A stretch of DNA of 64,000 bases, from positions 1 to 64,000 of the forward strand of contig NZ_FNUY01000013.1 in NCBI RefSeq assembly GCF_900108245.1, read 5' to 3'. The DNA is from Allobosea lathyri (GTDB taxonomy: Bacteria > Pseudomonadota > Alphaproteobacteria > Rhizobiales > Beijerinckiaceae). The position numbers were made by a program, and so were the translations under genes. Of this stretch, positions 40,434 through 49,905 are shown piece by piece (positions within the stretch are counted from its first letter, which is position 1; each line of letters begins with the position of its first letter). The notes below the pieces were generated by a model, which saw only the letters and a list, made by a program, of their open reading frames with translations, ran no database searches and had not been told where the DNA came from.

Positions 40434-41923
40434 TCGATGCCCAGCTTCGCTTTCAAGATCTCGTTCAGTGCCTGCGGGTTGGCCTTGCCACCCGAAGCCT
40501 TCATCGCCTGGCCGACGAACCAGCCGAGCATGGTGGGCTTCAGCTTGACCTGCTCCACCTTGTCGGGATTGGCCGCGATCAGTTCATCGACAGCCTTCTC
40601 GATCGCGCCGGTATCCGTGACCTGCTTCATGCCGCGGGCCTCGACGATCTCGCGCGGGTCCAGAGGTCCGTTTCCTGCCTCCGACCAGAGGATCTCGAAC
40701 AAGTCCTTGGCGATCCGGCCGGAGATCACGCCCTCGCCGATCAGATCGACCAGCCCGCCGAGCTGTGCGGCGGAGACAGGCGACGTCGTGACGTCCTGGC
40801 CTTCCTTGTTCAGGCGGCCGAAGAGCTCGTTGATCACCCAGTTGGCTGCAGCCTTGCCGTCGCGCCCCTTGGCGACCGCCTCGAAATAATCGGCCTGCTC
40901 GCGCTCCGCGACCAGCACCGATGCATCATAGGGCGACAGGCCGTATTCCGCGATGAAGCGGGTCTTCTTGGCGTCCGGCAGCTCCGGCAGGCAGCCCTTC
41001 AGCTCAGCGACGAAGGCATCGTCGAATTCGAGCGGCAGCAGGTCCGGATCCGGGAAATAGCGGTAGTCATGGGCCTCTTCCTTGGAGCGCATCGAGCGGG
41101 TCTCGCCCTTGCCGGGATCATAGAGGCGCGTCTCCTGGTCGATCTTGCCGCCGTCTTCGAGGATGCCGATCTGGCGGCGGGCCTCGACATCGACCGACTG
41201 GCCGATGAAGCGGATCGAATTGACGTTCTTGATCTCGCAGCGCGTGCCGAGCTCCTCGCCGGGCCGGCGCACGGAGACGTTCACGTCGGCACGCAGATTG
41301 CCCTTCTCCATGTCGCCGTCGCAGGTGCCGAGATAGCGCAGGATGGTGCGCAGCTTGGTGACATAGGCCTTGGCCTCGTCGGCTGAGCGCAGATCGGGCC
41401 GCGAGACGATCTCCATCAGTGCGACGCCCGAACGGTTGAGATCGACGAAGCTCATCGTCGGGTGCTGATCGTGGATCGACTTGCCGGCATCCTGCTCGAG
41501 ATGCAGCCGCTCGATGCCGACGGTGATCTGTTCGGTCGGCGACAGGTCGACGATGATCTCGCCTTCGCCGATGATCGGGCTTTTGTACTGGCTGATCTGG
41601 TAGCCCTGCGGCAGATCGGGATAGAAGTAGTTCTTGCGATCGAAGACGGAGCGGTTGTTGATCTGGGCATTGAGCCCGAGTCCGGTGCGAACCGCCTGAC
41701 GCACGCATTCGGCGTTGATGACCGGCAGCATGCCGGGCATGGCGGCGTCGACAAGGCTGACATGTTCGTTGGGTTCGGCGCCGAACGTGGTCGAGGCGCC
41801 GGAAAACAGCTTTGCGTTGGAGGTAACCTGTGCATGGATCTCCATGCCGATCACAACTTCCCAATCGCCAGTCGCGCCCTTGATCAGCTTCTTCGGGTCG
41901 GCGGGGCGGGCATGCGCGTTCAT
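40430..41923 (-). CDS. gatB: Asp-tRNA(Asn)/Glu-tRNA(Gln) amidotransferase subunit B
   Basis: 497 aa tRNA-binding and kinase subunit of GatCAB. It opens with WEVVIGMEIHAQVTSNAKLF and carries FDRKNYFYPDLPQGYQISQY, LEQDAGKSIHD, DLNRSGVALMEIVSRPDLRS and KNVNSIRFIGQ, all family hallmarks, with the tail domain that contacts the tRNA elbow at the C-terminus. It activates the side-chain carboxylate of mis-acylated tRNA with ATP before amide transfer by GatA. gatB is separated here from gatC-gatA by the RND pump genes. It is coupled to a GNAT gene downstream. Confidence 0.96.
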   Translation of the reverse strand: MNAHARPADPKKLIKGATGDWEVVIGMEIHAQVTSNAKLFSGASTTFGAEPNEHVSLVDAAMPGMLPVINAECVRQAVRTGLGLNAQINNRSVFDRKNYFYPDLPQGYQISQYKSPIIGEGEIIVDLSPTEQITVGIERLHLEQDAGKSIHDQHPTMSFVDLNRSGVALMEIVSRPDLRSADEAKAYVTKLRTILRYLGTCDGDMEKGNLRADVNVSVRRPGEELGTRCEIKNVNSIRFIGQSVDVEARRQIGILEDGGKIDQETRLYDPGKGETRSMRSKEEAHDYRYFPDPDLLPLEFDDAFVAELKGCLPELPDAKKTRFIAEYGLSPYDASVLVAEREQADYFEAVAKGRDGKAAANWVINELFGRLNKEGQDVTTSPVSAAQLGGLVDLIGEGVISGRIAKDLFEILWSEAGNGPLDPREIVEARGMKQVTDTGAIEKAVDELIAANPDKVEQVKLKPTMLGWFVGQAMKASGGKANPQALNEILKAKLGIE

Positions 41924-42166
41924 CGTTGGTCTTCCGACTTGGTTTGCTTGCGGCTTGGTTTGCTGCCTTACGCGTTACGACCTCGGCGGCCGGGCGGCAA
42001 GCACCTGTTGCCTCCTGTCATCTCCTGGCCGGATTGTTGCTTATTCATTACCGATCGCCATTCGTGTCGAGTGATGGAACTTGACATTCGTCAGGGTCCG
42101 CGCTTCTTGCGCCACAGGCCGGAAACCCGCTTTGGTTGCAACGGCCCCGTAATCCGGAGTTCCGCT

Positions 42167-43318
42167 ATGTCAGGCAGCCGTTCAATCGGTCTGATGCTCA
42201 CCGCCTTTTCGGCGTCCATCGTCTCAGCGTCAATCGCGCTCGCGCAGGGGGCGCCGCCCGCCCCGCCGGTGCAGGTCTCGGCCCCGCTCGCCAAGCGCGT
42301 CACCAATTGGGACGAGTTCACCGGCCGCTTCGAGGCCAGCGAGCAGGTCGAGGTGCGCGCCCGCGTCTCCGGCTTCCTCGACTCGCTGCACTTCCGCGAC
42401 GGCGCGCTTGTCCAGAAGGGCGACCTGCTCTTCACGATCGACCAGCGCCCCTACAAGCTGGCCGTCGATGTCGCCCGCGCCGATGTCGCGCGTGCCAAGG
42501 CGCAGGTCGAGCTCGCACAGAACGAAGTCGAGCGCGCCGAAGGACTGACGCAGAACCGCACCATCACGGCGCGCGATGTCGACCAGCGCCGCGCCAACCT
42601 CAACAGCGCGATCGGCACGCAGCAAGGCGCCGAGGCCAATCTCAAGACGGCCGAGCTCAATCTCGAATGGACGCAGGTGCGCGCGCCGCTGGCGGGCCGC
42701 ATCTCGAACCGCCGTGTCGACCCCGGCAACCTGATCGCCGGTGGACAATCGGGCGCCACGCTGCTGACGACGATCGTCGCCGTGAACCCGATCTATTTCA
42801 CCTTCGACGCTTCCGAAGCGGACTACCTGCGCTCGTCGCGGCTTGCCGGCGACATCCGCAAGGCGACCAACAGCCAGAACATCCCGGCAGAGGCCCGGCT
42901 GTCCGATGAAGCCGTCTGGAATCGCAAGGGGCAGATCGACTTCGTCGACAACGCCCTGAATGCCCGCTCGGGCACCATTCGCCGGCGCGCGATCTTCGAA
43001 AACCAAGATCAGTTCCTGACGCCGGGCACCTTCGGGCGGCTGCGCGTCTATGCCGGAGAGGTCGATGCGCTGCTGGTGCCCGACACCGTCATCGTGTCGG
43101 ACCAGGCCAGCAAGATCGTGCTGACGGTCGGGCCTGAGAACAAGGTCGTGCCCAAGCCCGTCGTGCTCGGGCAGCTCACCGAGGGACTTCGCGTCGTCAC
43201 CAAAGGCCTGACCCCCGATGACAAGGTCATCATCAGCGGCTTCGCCAATCCGATGGTGCGCCCTGGCGGGACGGTCACGCCGCAGCCGGGCGAGATCAAG
43301 CCCGTCGTGACGAACTGA
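42167..43318 (+). CDS. RND efflux periplasmic adaptor (MexE/AcrA type)
   Basis: 383 aa membrane-fusion protein with a signal peptide (LMLTAFSASIVSASIALAQ). Domains in order: beta-barrel start PPVQVSAPLAKRVTNWDEF; lipoyl half (RVSGFLDSLHFRDGALVQKG); helical hairpin (about 95-165, VDVARADVARAKAQVELAQN); second lipoyl half (WTQVRAPLAGRISNRRVDPG); barrel and membrane-proximal domains (DALLVPDTVIVSDQASKIVL). No lipobox is seen, unlike AcrA. It links the pump encoded 71 bp downstream to an outer-membrane channel not present in the window. The start at 42167 marks the signal peptide; the frame is open upstream. Confidence 0.92.
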   Translation: MSGSRSIGLMLTAFSASIVSASIALAQGAPPAPPVQVSAPLAKRVTNWDEFTGRFEASEQVEVRARVSGFLDSLHFRDGALVQKGDLLFTIDQRPYKLAVDVARADVARAKAQVELAQNEVERAEGLTQNRTITARDVDQRRANLNSAIGTQQGAEANLKTAELNLEWTQVRAPLAGRISNRRVDPGNLIAGGQSGATLLTTIVAVNPIYFTFDASEADYLRSSRLAGDIRKATNSQNIPAEARLSDEAVWNRKGQIDFVDNALNARSGTIRRRAIFENQDQFLTPGTFGRLRVYAGEVDALLVPDTVIVSDQASKIVLTVGPENKVVPKPVVLGQLTEGLRVVTKGLTPDDKVIISGFANPMVRPGGTVTPQPGEIKPVVTN

Positions 43319-43389
43319 TCGCGCCTCTCCCAGCATAAGCCAGGGGCGCCTCCGGGCGCCCGCCGCCGTCTTAAGGCCAGGACATCCTC

Positions 43390-46300
43390 ATGTTCCGCTT
43401 CGCGCATTTCTTCATCGACAGGCCGATCTTCGCCACGGTGCTGTCCATCCTGCTGACGATCGCAGGCGCCATCGCCCAACGCGGTCTGCCGATCGCCGAA
43501 TATCCCGAGATCGCGCCGCCGACCGTCACGATCACCGCGACCTATCCGGGCGCTTCGGCCGAGGTTGTCGCCGCGACGGTCGCGGCCCCGATCGAGCAGG
43601 AAGTCAACGGCGTCGACGACATGCTCTATATTTCGTCGCAATCGACCGGCGACGGACGCGTCACGATCAGCGTCGTGTTCAAGGCCGGCACCGATGTCGA
43701 CCAGGCTCAGGTGCTGGTGCAGAACCGCGTCTCCGCGGCCGAGCCGCGCCTGCCGCAGGATGTGCGTCTGCTCGGCCTGCAGGTCCGCAAGGCCTCGCCG
43801 GACTTCCTGATGGTCATCCACATGCTGTCGCCCGACGCCTCGCGCGACCAGCAATACGTCTCCAACTACACGACGCTCAATGTGAAGGACGTGCTGACCC
43901 GCGTTGACGGCGTCGGCGACGTTCAGGTCTTCGGTGCCCGCGATTACTCGATGCGCGTCTGGCTCGATCCGGCCAAGGTCGCATCGCGCAACCTGACGGC
44001 CGGCGATGTCGTCGCTGCGATCCGCGCCGCCAACATCCAGGTCGCGGCGGGCGCGATCAACCAGCCACCGGCCAAGTCCGACGGCGCGTTCCAGCTTTCG
44101 GTCAATACGCTCGGACGCCTCACCAGCATCGAGGAATTCTACAACATCGTCGTCCGCTCTGACGCGGATGCCGGCACGATCCGGATTCGCGATGTCGCAC
44201 GCGTCGAACTCGGCGCGCAGGACTACCTGTCGAACTCCTATCTCGACAACAAGGAAGCCGTCGCGATCGGCGTCTTCCAGCGTCCTGGTTCGAACGCCCT
44301 GGCGGCTTCGGAATCGCTGATCAAGACGATGGACAGGCTGTCGAAGGACTTCCCGGCCGGGCTCGAATACAAGATCGTCTACAACCCGACCGAGTTCATC
44401 GCGGAATCCGTCTCCGCCGTGGTCACGACGCTGCTCGAGGCGATCGTACTCGTCGTCTTCGTCGTGATCCTGTTCCTGCAGACCTGGCGCGCCGCGATCA
44501 TCCCGATCATCGCGATCCCGGTTTCGCTGGTCGGTACCTTCCTGGTGATGAGCGCAGTCGGCATCTCCTTCAACACGATCTCGCTGCTGGCACTGGTGCT
44601 AGCGATCGGCATCGTCGTCGATGACGCGATCGTTGTCGTCGAGAATGTCGAGCGCTATCTGGCGCAAGGCATGAGCGCCAAGGACGCGGCGCACAAGACC
44701 ATGGACGAGGTCGGCGGCGCCCTGCTCGCGATCGCGCTCGTGCTCTGCGCCGTGTTCATCCCGACCGCCTTCATCACCGGCCTGCAAGGCACGTTCTACC
44801 AGCAGTTCGCGGTGACGATTGCGGCCTCGACGGCGATCTCCTGCTTCGTCTCGCTGACGCTGTCGCCGGCGCTGTCGGCAATCCTGCTGAAGCCGCACAG
44901 CCATGAGAAGCCGACCGGCTTCTTCGCGGCGCTCGGTGCGCCGCTCCGCTGGTTCTTCAAGTACTTCAACATGGGCTTCGACTGGCTCTCGCGCGGCTAT
45001 GGTGCGGTCACCTCGCGCCTGATTCGCTTCGGCGTCGTGATGCTGCTCGTCTACGCCGCCCTGATCGCGGTCGCCGGCCAGCGCCTCGCTGCAATCCCGA
45101 CGGGTCTCGTGCCGCAGCTCGACCGCGGCTATTTCATCGCGGTCTTCCAGCTGCCTCCGGGCTCCTCGCTGCCGCGAACCGACGCGGTGATCCGCAAGGC
45201 GACCGACGTGCTGCTGTCGCGCCCCGGCGTCGCCCATGCCGTTGCCTTCGCCGGCCTCGACGGGGCAACCTTCACATTGGCGCCCAATGCCGGCGTCGCC
45301 TTCGTCACCCTCACCGACTTCCGGGAAAGGGCCAAGGCCGGCCTGACGACCCAGGGCATCCTCAACGACCTGCGTACCCAGCTGTTCCAGATCAGCGAAG
45401 CCTTCGCCCTGGTGATCGAGCCTCCAGCCGTTCCCGGCATCGGCAATGGCGGCGGCCTCAAGGGCTATGTCCAGGATCGTGGCGGGCGTGGTCTCGTGGC
45501 GCTGGAAGGCGCGACCTGGGCCGTGGCGGGAACGGCGGGCCAGACGCCGGGAATCCAGCAGCCCTTCACCCTGTTCTCGACCAAGACGCCGCAGGTCTAC
45601 GCCGATATCGACCGGACCAAGGCGGAAATGCTGGGCGTCCCCGTGACCCGCGTGTTCGAAACCCTGTCGATCTATATGGGTTCGGCCTATGTCAACGACT
45701 TCAACATCCTGGGCCGGACCTTCCGGGTGACGGCGCAGGCGGACAATCCCTTCCGGCTGGACACCCGCGACGTCGCGGCATTGAAGACGCGCAATACCGA
45801 TGGCGAGATGGTGCCGATCGGCTCGGTCGCGACCTTCTCCGACACGACCGGCCCCTATCGCGTGCCGCGCTACAATCTCTACCCGGCAGCCGAAGTGCAG
45901 CTTTCGATGGCGCGCGGCTACTCGACCGGCCAGGGCATTGCGGCGGTGGAAAAGATCGCGGAGCAGGTGCTGCCGACCGGGTTCGGTTTCGAATGGACCG
46001 AAATCGCGCTGCAGGAGAAGCTCGCCGGCAACACGGCGATCGTCGCCTTCGGCCTCGCCGTCGTCTTCGTCTTCCTGCTGCTCGCGGCGCTGTATGAGAG
46101 CTGGACCCTGCCGCTCGCCGTCATCCTGATCGTGCCGATGTGTATTCTCGCGGCAATGATCGGCGTCGGCTACAAGGGCTTCGATCGCAACGTGCTGGTC
46201 GATATCGGTCTCGTCGTGCTCGTCGGCCTCGCTGCAAAGAACGCGATCCTGATCGTCGAGTTCGCCAAGCAGGCCGAGGACGAAGGCATGAGCCGGCGCG

Positions 46301-46578
46301 AGGCCGCGATCGCGGCGGCCAGGACCCGGCTGCGCCCGATCCTGATGACGTCGCTCGCCTTCATCCTCGGCGTGCTGCCCCTGACGATCTCGATCGGCGC
46401 TGGCGCGGAAATGCGGCAGGTGCTCGGCGTCGCCGTGTTCTCCGGCATGCTCGGCGTCACCGTCTTCGGCCTGATCTTCACGCCGGTGTTCTACGTCGTG
46501 GTGCGCTGGCTGGCCGATCTCGGCAGCAGGAGGCGCAAGCTGGCCGCGGAGAGCAAGGTCAGTCCCGCGACGCATTGA
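43390..46578 (+). CDS. RND family multidrug efflux pump, inner-membrane transporter (MexF/AcrB type)
   Basis: 1062 aa, the standard size, 12 transmembrane helices and two large periplasmic loops. The proton-relay residues are Asp411-Asp412 in IGIVVDDAIVVVENVERYL (TM4) and Lys950 in GLAAKNAILIVEFA (TM10). It begins MFRFAHFFIDRPIFATVLSI like other HAE-1 pumps. Substrates are probably hydrophobic drugs, but specificity cannot be predicted. The pair sits between gatB and the gatA unit on the opposite strand and is closed by a strong terminator. No linked regulator gene is visible. Confidence 0.95.
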   Translation: MFRFAHFFIDRPIFATVLSILLTIAGAIAQRGLPIAEYPEIAPPTVTITATYPGASAEVVAATVAAPIEQEVNGVDDMLYISSQSTGDGRVTISVVFKAGTDVDQAQVLVQNRVSAAEPRLPQDVRLLGLQVRKASPDFLMVIHMLSPDASRDQQYVSNYTTLNVKDVLTRVDGVGDVQVFGARDYSMRVWLDPAKVASRNLTAGDVVAAIRAANIQVAAGAINQPPAKSDGAFQLSVNTLGRLTSIEEFYNIVVRSDADAGTIRIRDVARVELGAQDYLSNSYLDNKEAVAIGVFQRPGSNALAASESLIKTMDRLSKDFPAGLEYKIVYNPTEFIAESVSAVVTTLLEAIVLVVFVVILFLQTWRAAIIPIIAIPVSLVGTFLVMSAVGISFNTISLLALVLAIGIVVDDAIVVVENVERYLAQGMSAKDAAHKTMDEVGGALLAIALVLCAVFIPTAFITGLQGTFYQQFAVTIAASTAISCFVSLTLSPALSAILLKPHSHEKPTGFFAALGAPLRWFFKYFNMGFDWLSRGYGAVTSRLIRFGVVMLLVYAALIAVAGQRLAAIPTGLVPQLDRGYFIAVFQLPPGSSLPRTDAVIRKATDVLLSRPGVAHAVAFAGLDGATFTLAPNAGVAFVTLTDFRERAKAGLTTQGILNDLRTQLFQISEAFALVIEPPAVPGIGNGGGLKGYVQDRGGRGLVALEGATWAVAGTAGQTPGIQQPFTLFSTKTPQVYADIDRTKAEMLGVPVTRVFETLSIYMGSAYVNDFNILGRTFRVTAQADNPFRLDTRDVAALKTRNTDGEMVPIGSVATFSDTTGPYRVPRYNLYPAAEVQLSMARGYSTGQGIAAVEKIAEQVLPTGFGFEWTEIALQEKLAGNTAIVAFGLAVVFVFLLLAALYESWTLPLAVILIVPMCILAAMIGVGYKGFDRNVLVDIGLVVLVGLAAKNAILIVEFAKQAEDEGMSRREAAIAAARTRLRPILMTSLAFILGVLPLTISIGAGAEMRQVLGVAVFSGMLGVTVFGLIFTPVFYVVVRWLADLGSRRRKLAAESKVSPATH

Positions 46579-46599
46579 TCGACGTCGCGTTGAAACAAG

Positions 46600-46631
46600 A
46601 AAAGAGCGCCCCGGTGACGGGGCGCTCTTTT
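46600..46631. terminator. Bidirectional intrinsic terminator
   Basis: AAAAGAGCGCCCC and GGGGCGCTCTTTT form a perfect stem with flanking A- and T-runs, so it terminates the RND pump transcript on the plus strand and could equally end the gatC-gatA-chorismate mutase transcript on the minus strand. Confidence 0.9.
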
Positions 46632-46686
46632 CACATTCAAGTCTCAGGTTGAGCCGCTCGGTACGTCCGCCTGCATCCCGCTCGCT

Positions 46687-46986
46687 TCAGGACGAACGTG
46701 CGAGATGGCTGTCCTCATAGTCGATCGTCCAGGAAATCATCGAACGCCAGAGGGTCTCGACCAGATCCTGCGGCAAGCCGGCCTCCCCCGCCAACGCGCG
46801 TGCGGCGCGCACGACGTCCTCGACGCGCTCGGGAATATTGGCCGGAAGTCCGTCGCGCTGCTTCACCACGATGACCCGCTGCACGATGTCGAAGCGCTTG
46901 CTCAGCAGGTCTATCAGCCCGGCATCGACAGCGTCGATCTCCCGGCGCAGGGCCGGGAGTGTATCGGGGGCGACCGGCTCGACCAT
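46687..46986 (-). CDS. Chorismate mutase family protein (AroQ/PchB-like)
   Basis: 99 aa all-helical CM type II domain. Helix 1 contains LRREIDAVDAGLIDLLSKRF with the conserved arginines; the lysine follows in VVKQRDGLP, then ANIPERVEDVVRAARALAGE and LVETLWRSMISWTIDY. The PERV segment and the long aromatic last helix resemble PchB-like isochorismate pyruvate-lyase or mutase members more than the P-protein domain. Its ATG overlaps the gatA stop as TGATG, so it is translated with gatA, an arrangement seen in other alphaproteobacteria. Prephenate supply for Phe/Tyr is the likely role; a lyase role is possible. Confidence 0.85.
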   Translation of the reverse strand: MVEPVAPDTLPALRREIDAVDAGLIDLLSKRFDIVQRVIVVKQRDGLPANIPERVEDVVRAARALAGEAGLPQDLVETLWRSMISWTIDYEDSHLARSS

Positions 46987-48521
46987 CAGCCCCACCAGCG
47001 CTCACCGACCTTGAAGCGGCCGGCCGCGTCCTCGATCACCTGTCCGAGCGAGAACAGCGTCTCCTCGTCGAAGGGCCGGCCCACGAGCTGGAGACCGAGC
47101 GGCAAGCCCTGGCTGTCCAGCCCCGCCGGAACCGCAATGCCCGGCAGGCCGGCCATGTTCACCGTCACCGTGAAGATGTCGTTGAGATACATCTCGACCG
47201 GGTCGGCCGAGCCCTTCTCGCCGATGCCGAACGCCGCCGAGGGTGTCGCCGGCGTGAGCACTGCGTCGATGCCGGCCGCATAGGCCTCGTCGAAATCGCG
47301 CTTGATCAACGTCCGCACCTTCTGGGCGCGCAGATAATAGGCGTCGTAATAGCCGGCCGAGAGCACATAGGTGCCGATCATGATGCGGCGCTTGACCTCG
47401 GCGCCGAAACCATCGGCGCGGGTCTTCTCATACATCTCGACGATGTCGCGGCCCTGATGGCGCAGGCCGTAGCGCACGCCGTCATAACGGGCGAGATTGG
47501 ACGAGGCTTCCGCCGGCGCGACGATGTAATAGGCCGGCAGGGCGTATTTCGTGTGGGGCAGCGAGATGTCGATGATCTCGGCACCGGCCGCCTTCAGCCA
47601 GGCGATGCCCTGCTGCCAGAGCGCCTCGATCTCCGGAGACATGCCGTCCAAGCGATATTCCCGGGGAATGCCGATCTTCATGCCCTTGACCGAGCGGCCG
47701 ACCGCCTTCTCGTAATCGGGTACGGGCAGGTTCGCCGAGGTCGTGTCCTTGGGATCGTGACCGGCCATGGAGCGCAGCATCACGGCGCAGTCGCGCACGG
47801 TCTTGCCGATCGGCCCTGCCTGATCCAGCGAAGAGGCGAAGGCGACGATGCCCCAGCGCGAGCAGCGGCCATAGGTCGGCTTGATGCCGACCGTGCCGGT
47901 GAAGGCCGCGGGCTGGCGGATCGAGCCGCCCGTGTCGGTCGCGGTTGCAGCAAGGCAGAGACCGGCTGCAACGGCTGATGCCGAGCCACCCGAGGAGCCG
48001 CCGGGAACGAGGTGGTTGCCCTCGACCGAGCCCGTGCCGGCTGCTCCGACATTGGAGCCTTTACGCCGCCAGGGATTGACGACATTGCCGAAGGCGCTGG
48101 TCTCGTTAGACGAGCCCATGGCGAACTCGTCATTGTTGAGCTTGCCGAGCATGACCGCGCCATCGCGCCAGAGCTGGCCCGACACGGTCGACTCATAGGG
48201 CGGCACGAAATTGCCGAGGATCTTCGAGCAGGCGGTGGTGCGAATGCCCTGCGTCGCGAACAGGTCCTTGATGCCGAGCGGCAGGCCTTCGAGCGGGCCG
48301 CCCTCGCCTTTGGCCAGCTTCGCATCGGAAGCGGCGGCCTGCTTCAGCGCATGCTCCGGCGTCTCCAGCACATAGGCGTTGAGCGCCCTTGCCTTCTCGA
48401 CAGCGGCGATATGCGCCGTGGCGATCTCGGTGGCGGAGAAGGTCTTGGCTTTCAGGCCGTCACGGGCCTCGGTCAGGGTCAGGCTTGTGAGATCGGTCAC
48501 GGGAGATATCCGGTTCTGCAT
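46986..48521 (-). CDS. gatA: Asp-tRNA(Asn)/Glu-tRNA(Gln) amidotransferase subunit A
   Basis: 511 aa glutaminase subunit of GatCAB with the amidase-signature triad: Lys in LPLGIKDLFATQGI, cis-Ser in ATDTGGSIRQPAAF, and nucleophile Ser in VPGGSSGGSASAVAAGL. It releases ammonia from glutamine and channels it to GatB. It starts 61 bp after gatC and is coupled to the chorismate mutase gene. The ATG at 48521 is given; a GTG seven codons downstream (protein TDLTSLTLTEARDG) is an alternative start closer to the usual family N-terminus. Confidence 0.95.
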   Translation of the reverse strand: MQNRISPVTDLTSLTLTEARDGLKAKTFSATEIATAHIAAVEKARALNAYVLETPEHALKQAAASDAKLAKGEGGPLEGLPLGIKDLFATQGIRTTACSKILGNFVPPYESTVSGQLWRDGAVMLGKLNNDEFAMGSSNETSAFGNVVNPWRRKGSNVGAAGTGSVEGNHLVPGGSSGGSASAVAAGLCLAATATDTGGSIRQPAAFTGTVGIKPTYGRCSRWGIVAFASSLDQAGPIGKTVRDCAVMLRSMAGHDPKDTTSANLPVPDYEKAVGRSVKGMKIGIPREYRLDGMSPEIEALWQQGIAWLKAAGAEIIDISLPHTKYALPAYYIVAPAEASSNLARYDGVRYGLRHQGRDIVEMYEKTRADGFGAEVKRRIMIGTYVLSAGYYDAYYLRAQKVRTLIKRDFDEAYAAGIDAVLTPATPSAAFGIGEKGSADPVEMYLNDIFTVTVNMAGLPGIAVPAGLDSQGLPLGLQLVGRPFDEETLFSLGQVIEDAAGRFKVGERWWG

Positions 48522-48582
48522 GCGGCTGGCGGCCCCGGATCACGCTTCGCGCGTCCGGGGTGATCGAAAGAGGGCTGCGCGC

Positions 48583-48870
48583 CTATTCGATCACCTTCGG
48601 CACCATGAAATAGTTGTCTTCGGACGCAGGAGCGTTGGCGACGATCCTGTCGGCGATCTCGCCGTCAGTCACGACATCCTCGCGCTGCTTCATCGCCATC
48701 GGCGTCACCGAGGTCATCGGCTCGATGCCGGTCACATCGACCTCGTTCAGCTGCTCGACGAAGCCGAGAATGGCATTGAGCTCGCCTTGCAGCTTCGGCA
48801 GGTCAGCCTCCGGGACGGCGATGCGCGCGAGATGCGCGACGCGCTTGACGGTGGCGAGATCGACCGACAT
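48583..48870 (-). CDS. gatC: Asp-tRNA(Asn)/Glu-tRNA(Gln) amidotransferase subunit C
   Basis: 95 aa small subunit that wraps GatA and GatB. Typical sequence: VDLATVKRVAHLARIAVPEA, LQGELNAILGFVEQLNEVDV, PMTSVTPMAMKQREDVVTDG and DNYFMVPKVIE at the end. ATG 48870 with GGAG five to eight bases upstream is the family start. It is the first gene of the gatC-gatA-chorismate mutase unit. A family-B repeat lies 100 bp upstream. Confidence 0.95.
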   Translation of the reverse strand: MSVDLATVKRVAHLARIAVPEADLPKLQGELNAILGFVEQLNEVDVTGIEPMTSVTPMAMKQREDVVTDGEIADRIVANAPASEDNYFMVPKVIE

Positions 48871-48970
48871 GGCGGACTCCTGAGATGGACGGCTTGAACA
48901 GCGTCGAGAATGAGTTGCCGCGCTATAGCGCGCCAACGACGAAACGATAAGTCATTACTGAATTATCCTC

Positions 48971-49059
48971 GTCATCCCGGCCGAAGCGCCGGGATCCATC
49001 GTAGAGTGCAGCGGCCTCCGATGGATCCCGGATCTCCGCTTCGCTGCGTCCGGGATGAC
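48971..49059. repeat. Imperfect inverted repeat, family B, copy 1
   Basis: Ends GTCATCCCGG and CCGGGATGAC; inside, GGGATCCATCG pairs with CGATGGATCCC-like sequence (CCGATGGATCCCGGATC). The whole element can form one long hairpin. It lies between gatC and the MBL hydrolase, both on the minus strand, so it may attenuate read-through. Confidence 0.85.
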
Positions 49060-49084
49060 GGCGGGATGATCGAAATCATCCGAA

Positions 49085-49783
49085 TCAAAGCGAAATCGCC
49101 TCGCCCTTCTCCGGCACCAGGGCCTGGACATCGCTGCCCTTCAGTCCGTCGAGGAAGGCGCCGGCATTCGGATCGATCATCGGAAACGAGCCGTAATGGC
49201 AGGGGATCGCGACCTTCGGCTTGACGAAGCGCGTCATGGCGAGCGCCGCGGTCTTGCCGCCCATGGTGAAGCGATCGCCGATCGGGCAGATGCAGGCCTC
49301 GACACCATGGAGCTCGCTGATCAGCGCCATATCGGCGAAGATGTCGGTGTCGCCCATATGCCAGAGCGTCTTTTCGCCCTTGGCCTTGATCACCGCGCCA
49401 TTGGCGTTCCCCAGCGGAAAATTGACGCCGCCCTCGACCAGGCCGGCCGAATGATCGGCCCGGACCAGGCTGACGCTGAAGGCGACGAGATCGACCGTGC
49501 CGCCGGTGTTCATCGGCTCGAAGCTCTTCAGGCCTTTCGAGGCCAAGTACATGCACAGGTCGAAATTCGTGACAACGGTCGCGCCTGTCGCTTCCGCGAT
49601 CGCAAGCGAATCGCCGATATGGTCGCCATGGCCATGGGTGATGACGATGTGGCTGATACCTTTCGAAGCGGTCGCGATATCGCCCTCGAACGCCGGATTC
49701 CCGGTGAAGAAGGGATCGATCAGCAGGGACGCGTCGACAAGGTCGATGCGGAAGGCCGAATGGCCGAACCAGGTCAGTTTCAT
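49085..49783 (-). CDS. Metal-dependent hydrolase, UPF0173 (MBL fold)
   Basis: 232 aa metallo-beta-lactamase-fold protein. It starts MKLTWFGHSAFRI, has the zinc motif ISHIVITHGHGDHIGD (His-x-His-x-Asp-His), further ligands in VKPKVAIPCHYGSFP and the family block ADHSAGLVEGGVNFPLGNA. Members of UPF0173 are conserved in bacteria and archaea but their substrate is unknown. It is transcribed away from the adenine deaminase gene, 122 bp distant. A repeat element separates it from gatC. Confidence 0.9.
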   Translation of the reverse strand: MKLTWFGHSAFRIDLVDASLLIDPFFTGNPAFEGDIATASKGISHIVITHGHGDHIGDSLAIAEATGATVVTNFDLCMYLASKGLKSFEPMNTGGTVDLVAFSVSLVRADHSAGLVEGGVNFPLGNANGAVIKAKGEKTLWHMGDTDIFADMALISELHGVEACICPIGDRFTMGGKTAALAMTRFVKPKVAIPCHYGSFPMIDPNAGAFLDGLKGSDVQALVPEKGEAISL

Positions 49784-49905
49784 TGCGGGCTCCGGACGAA
49801 AGGAATGGCGCCCGTCGTTCTAAGCCGGGAGGGGCTCACCTCCAAGTCGACATTCGGCAGATGCGCGTGCAGGCTTCAGCTCCCGCATCGCACGGAATCA
49901 GCGCC

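Noticed and set aside
44599..46575. Open frame of 658 codons antisense to the RND pump
   Set aside because: Its composition (Arg/Asp/Gln/Gly-rich) is that of a codon-bias shadow; the pump frame has all family motifs.
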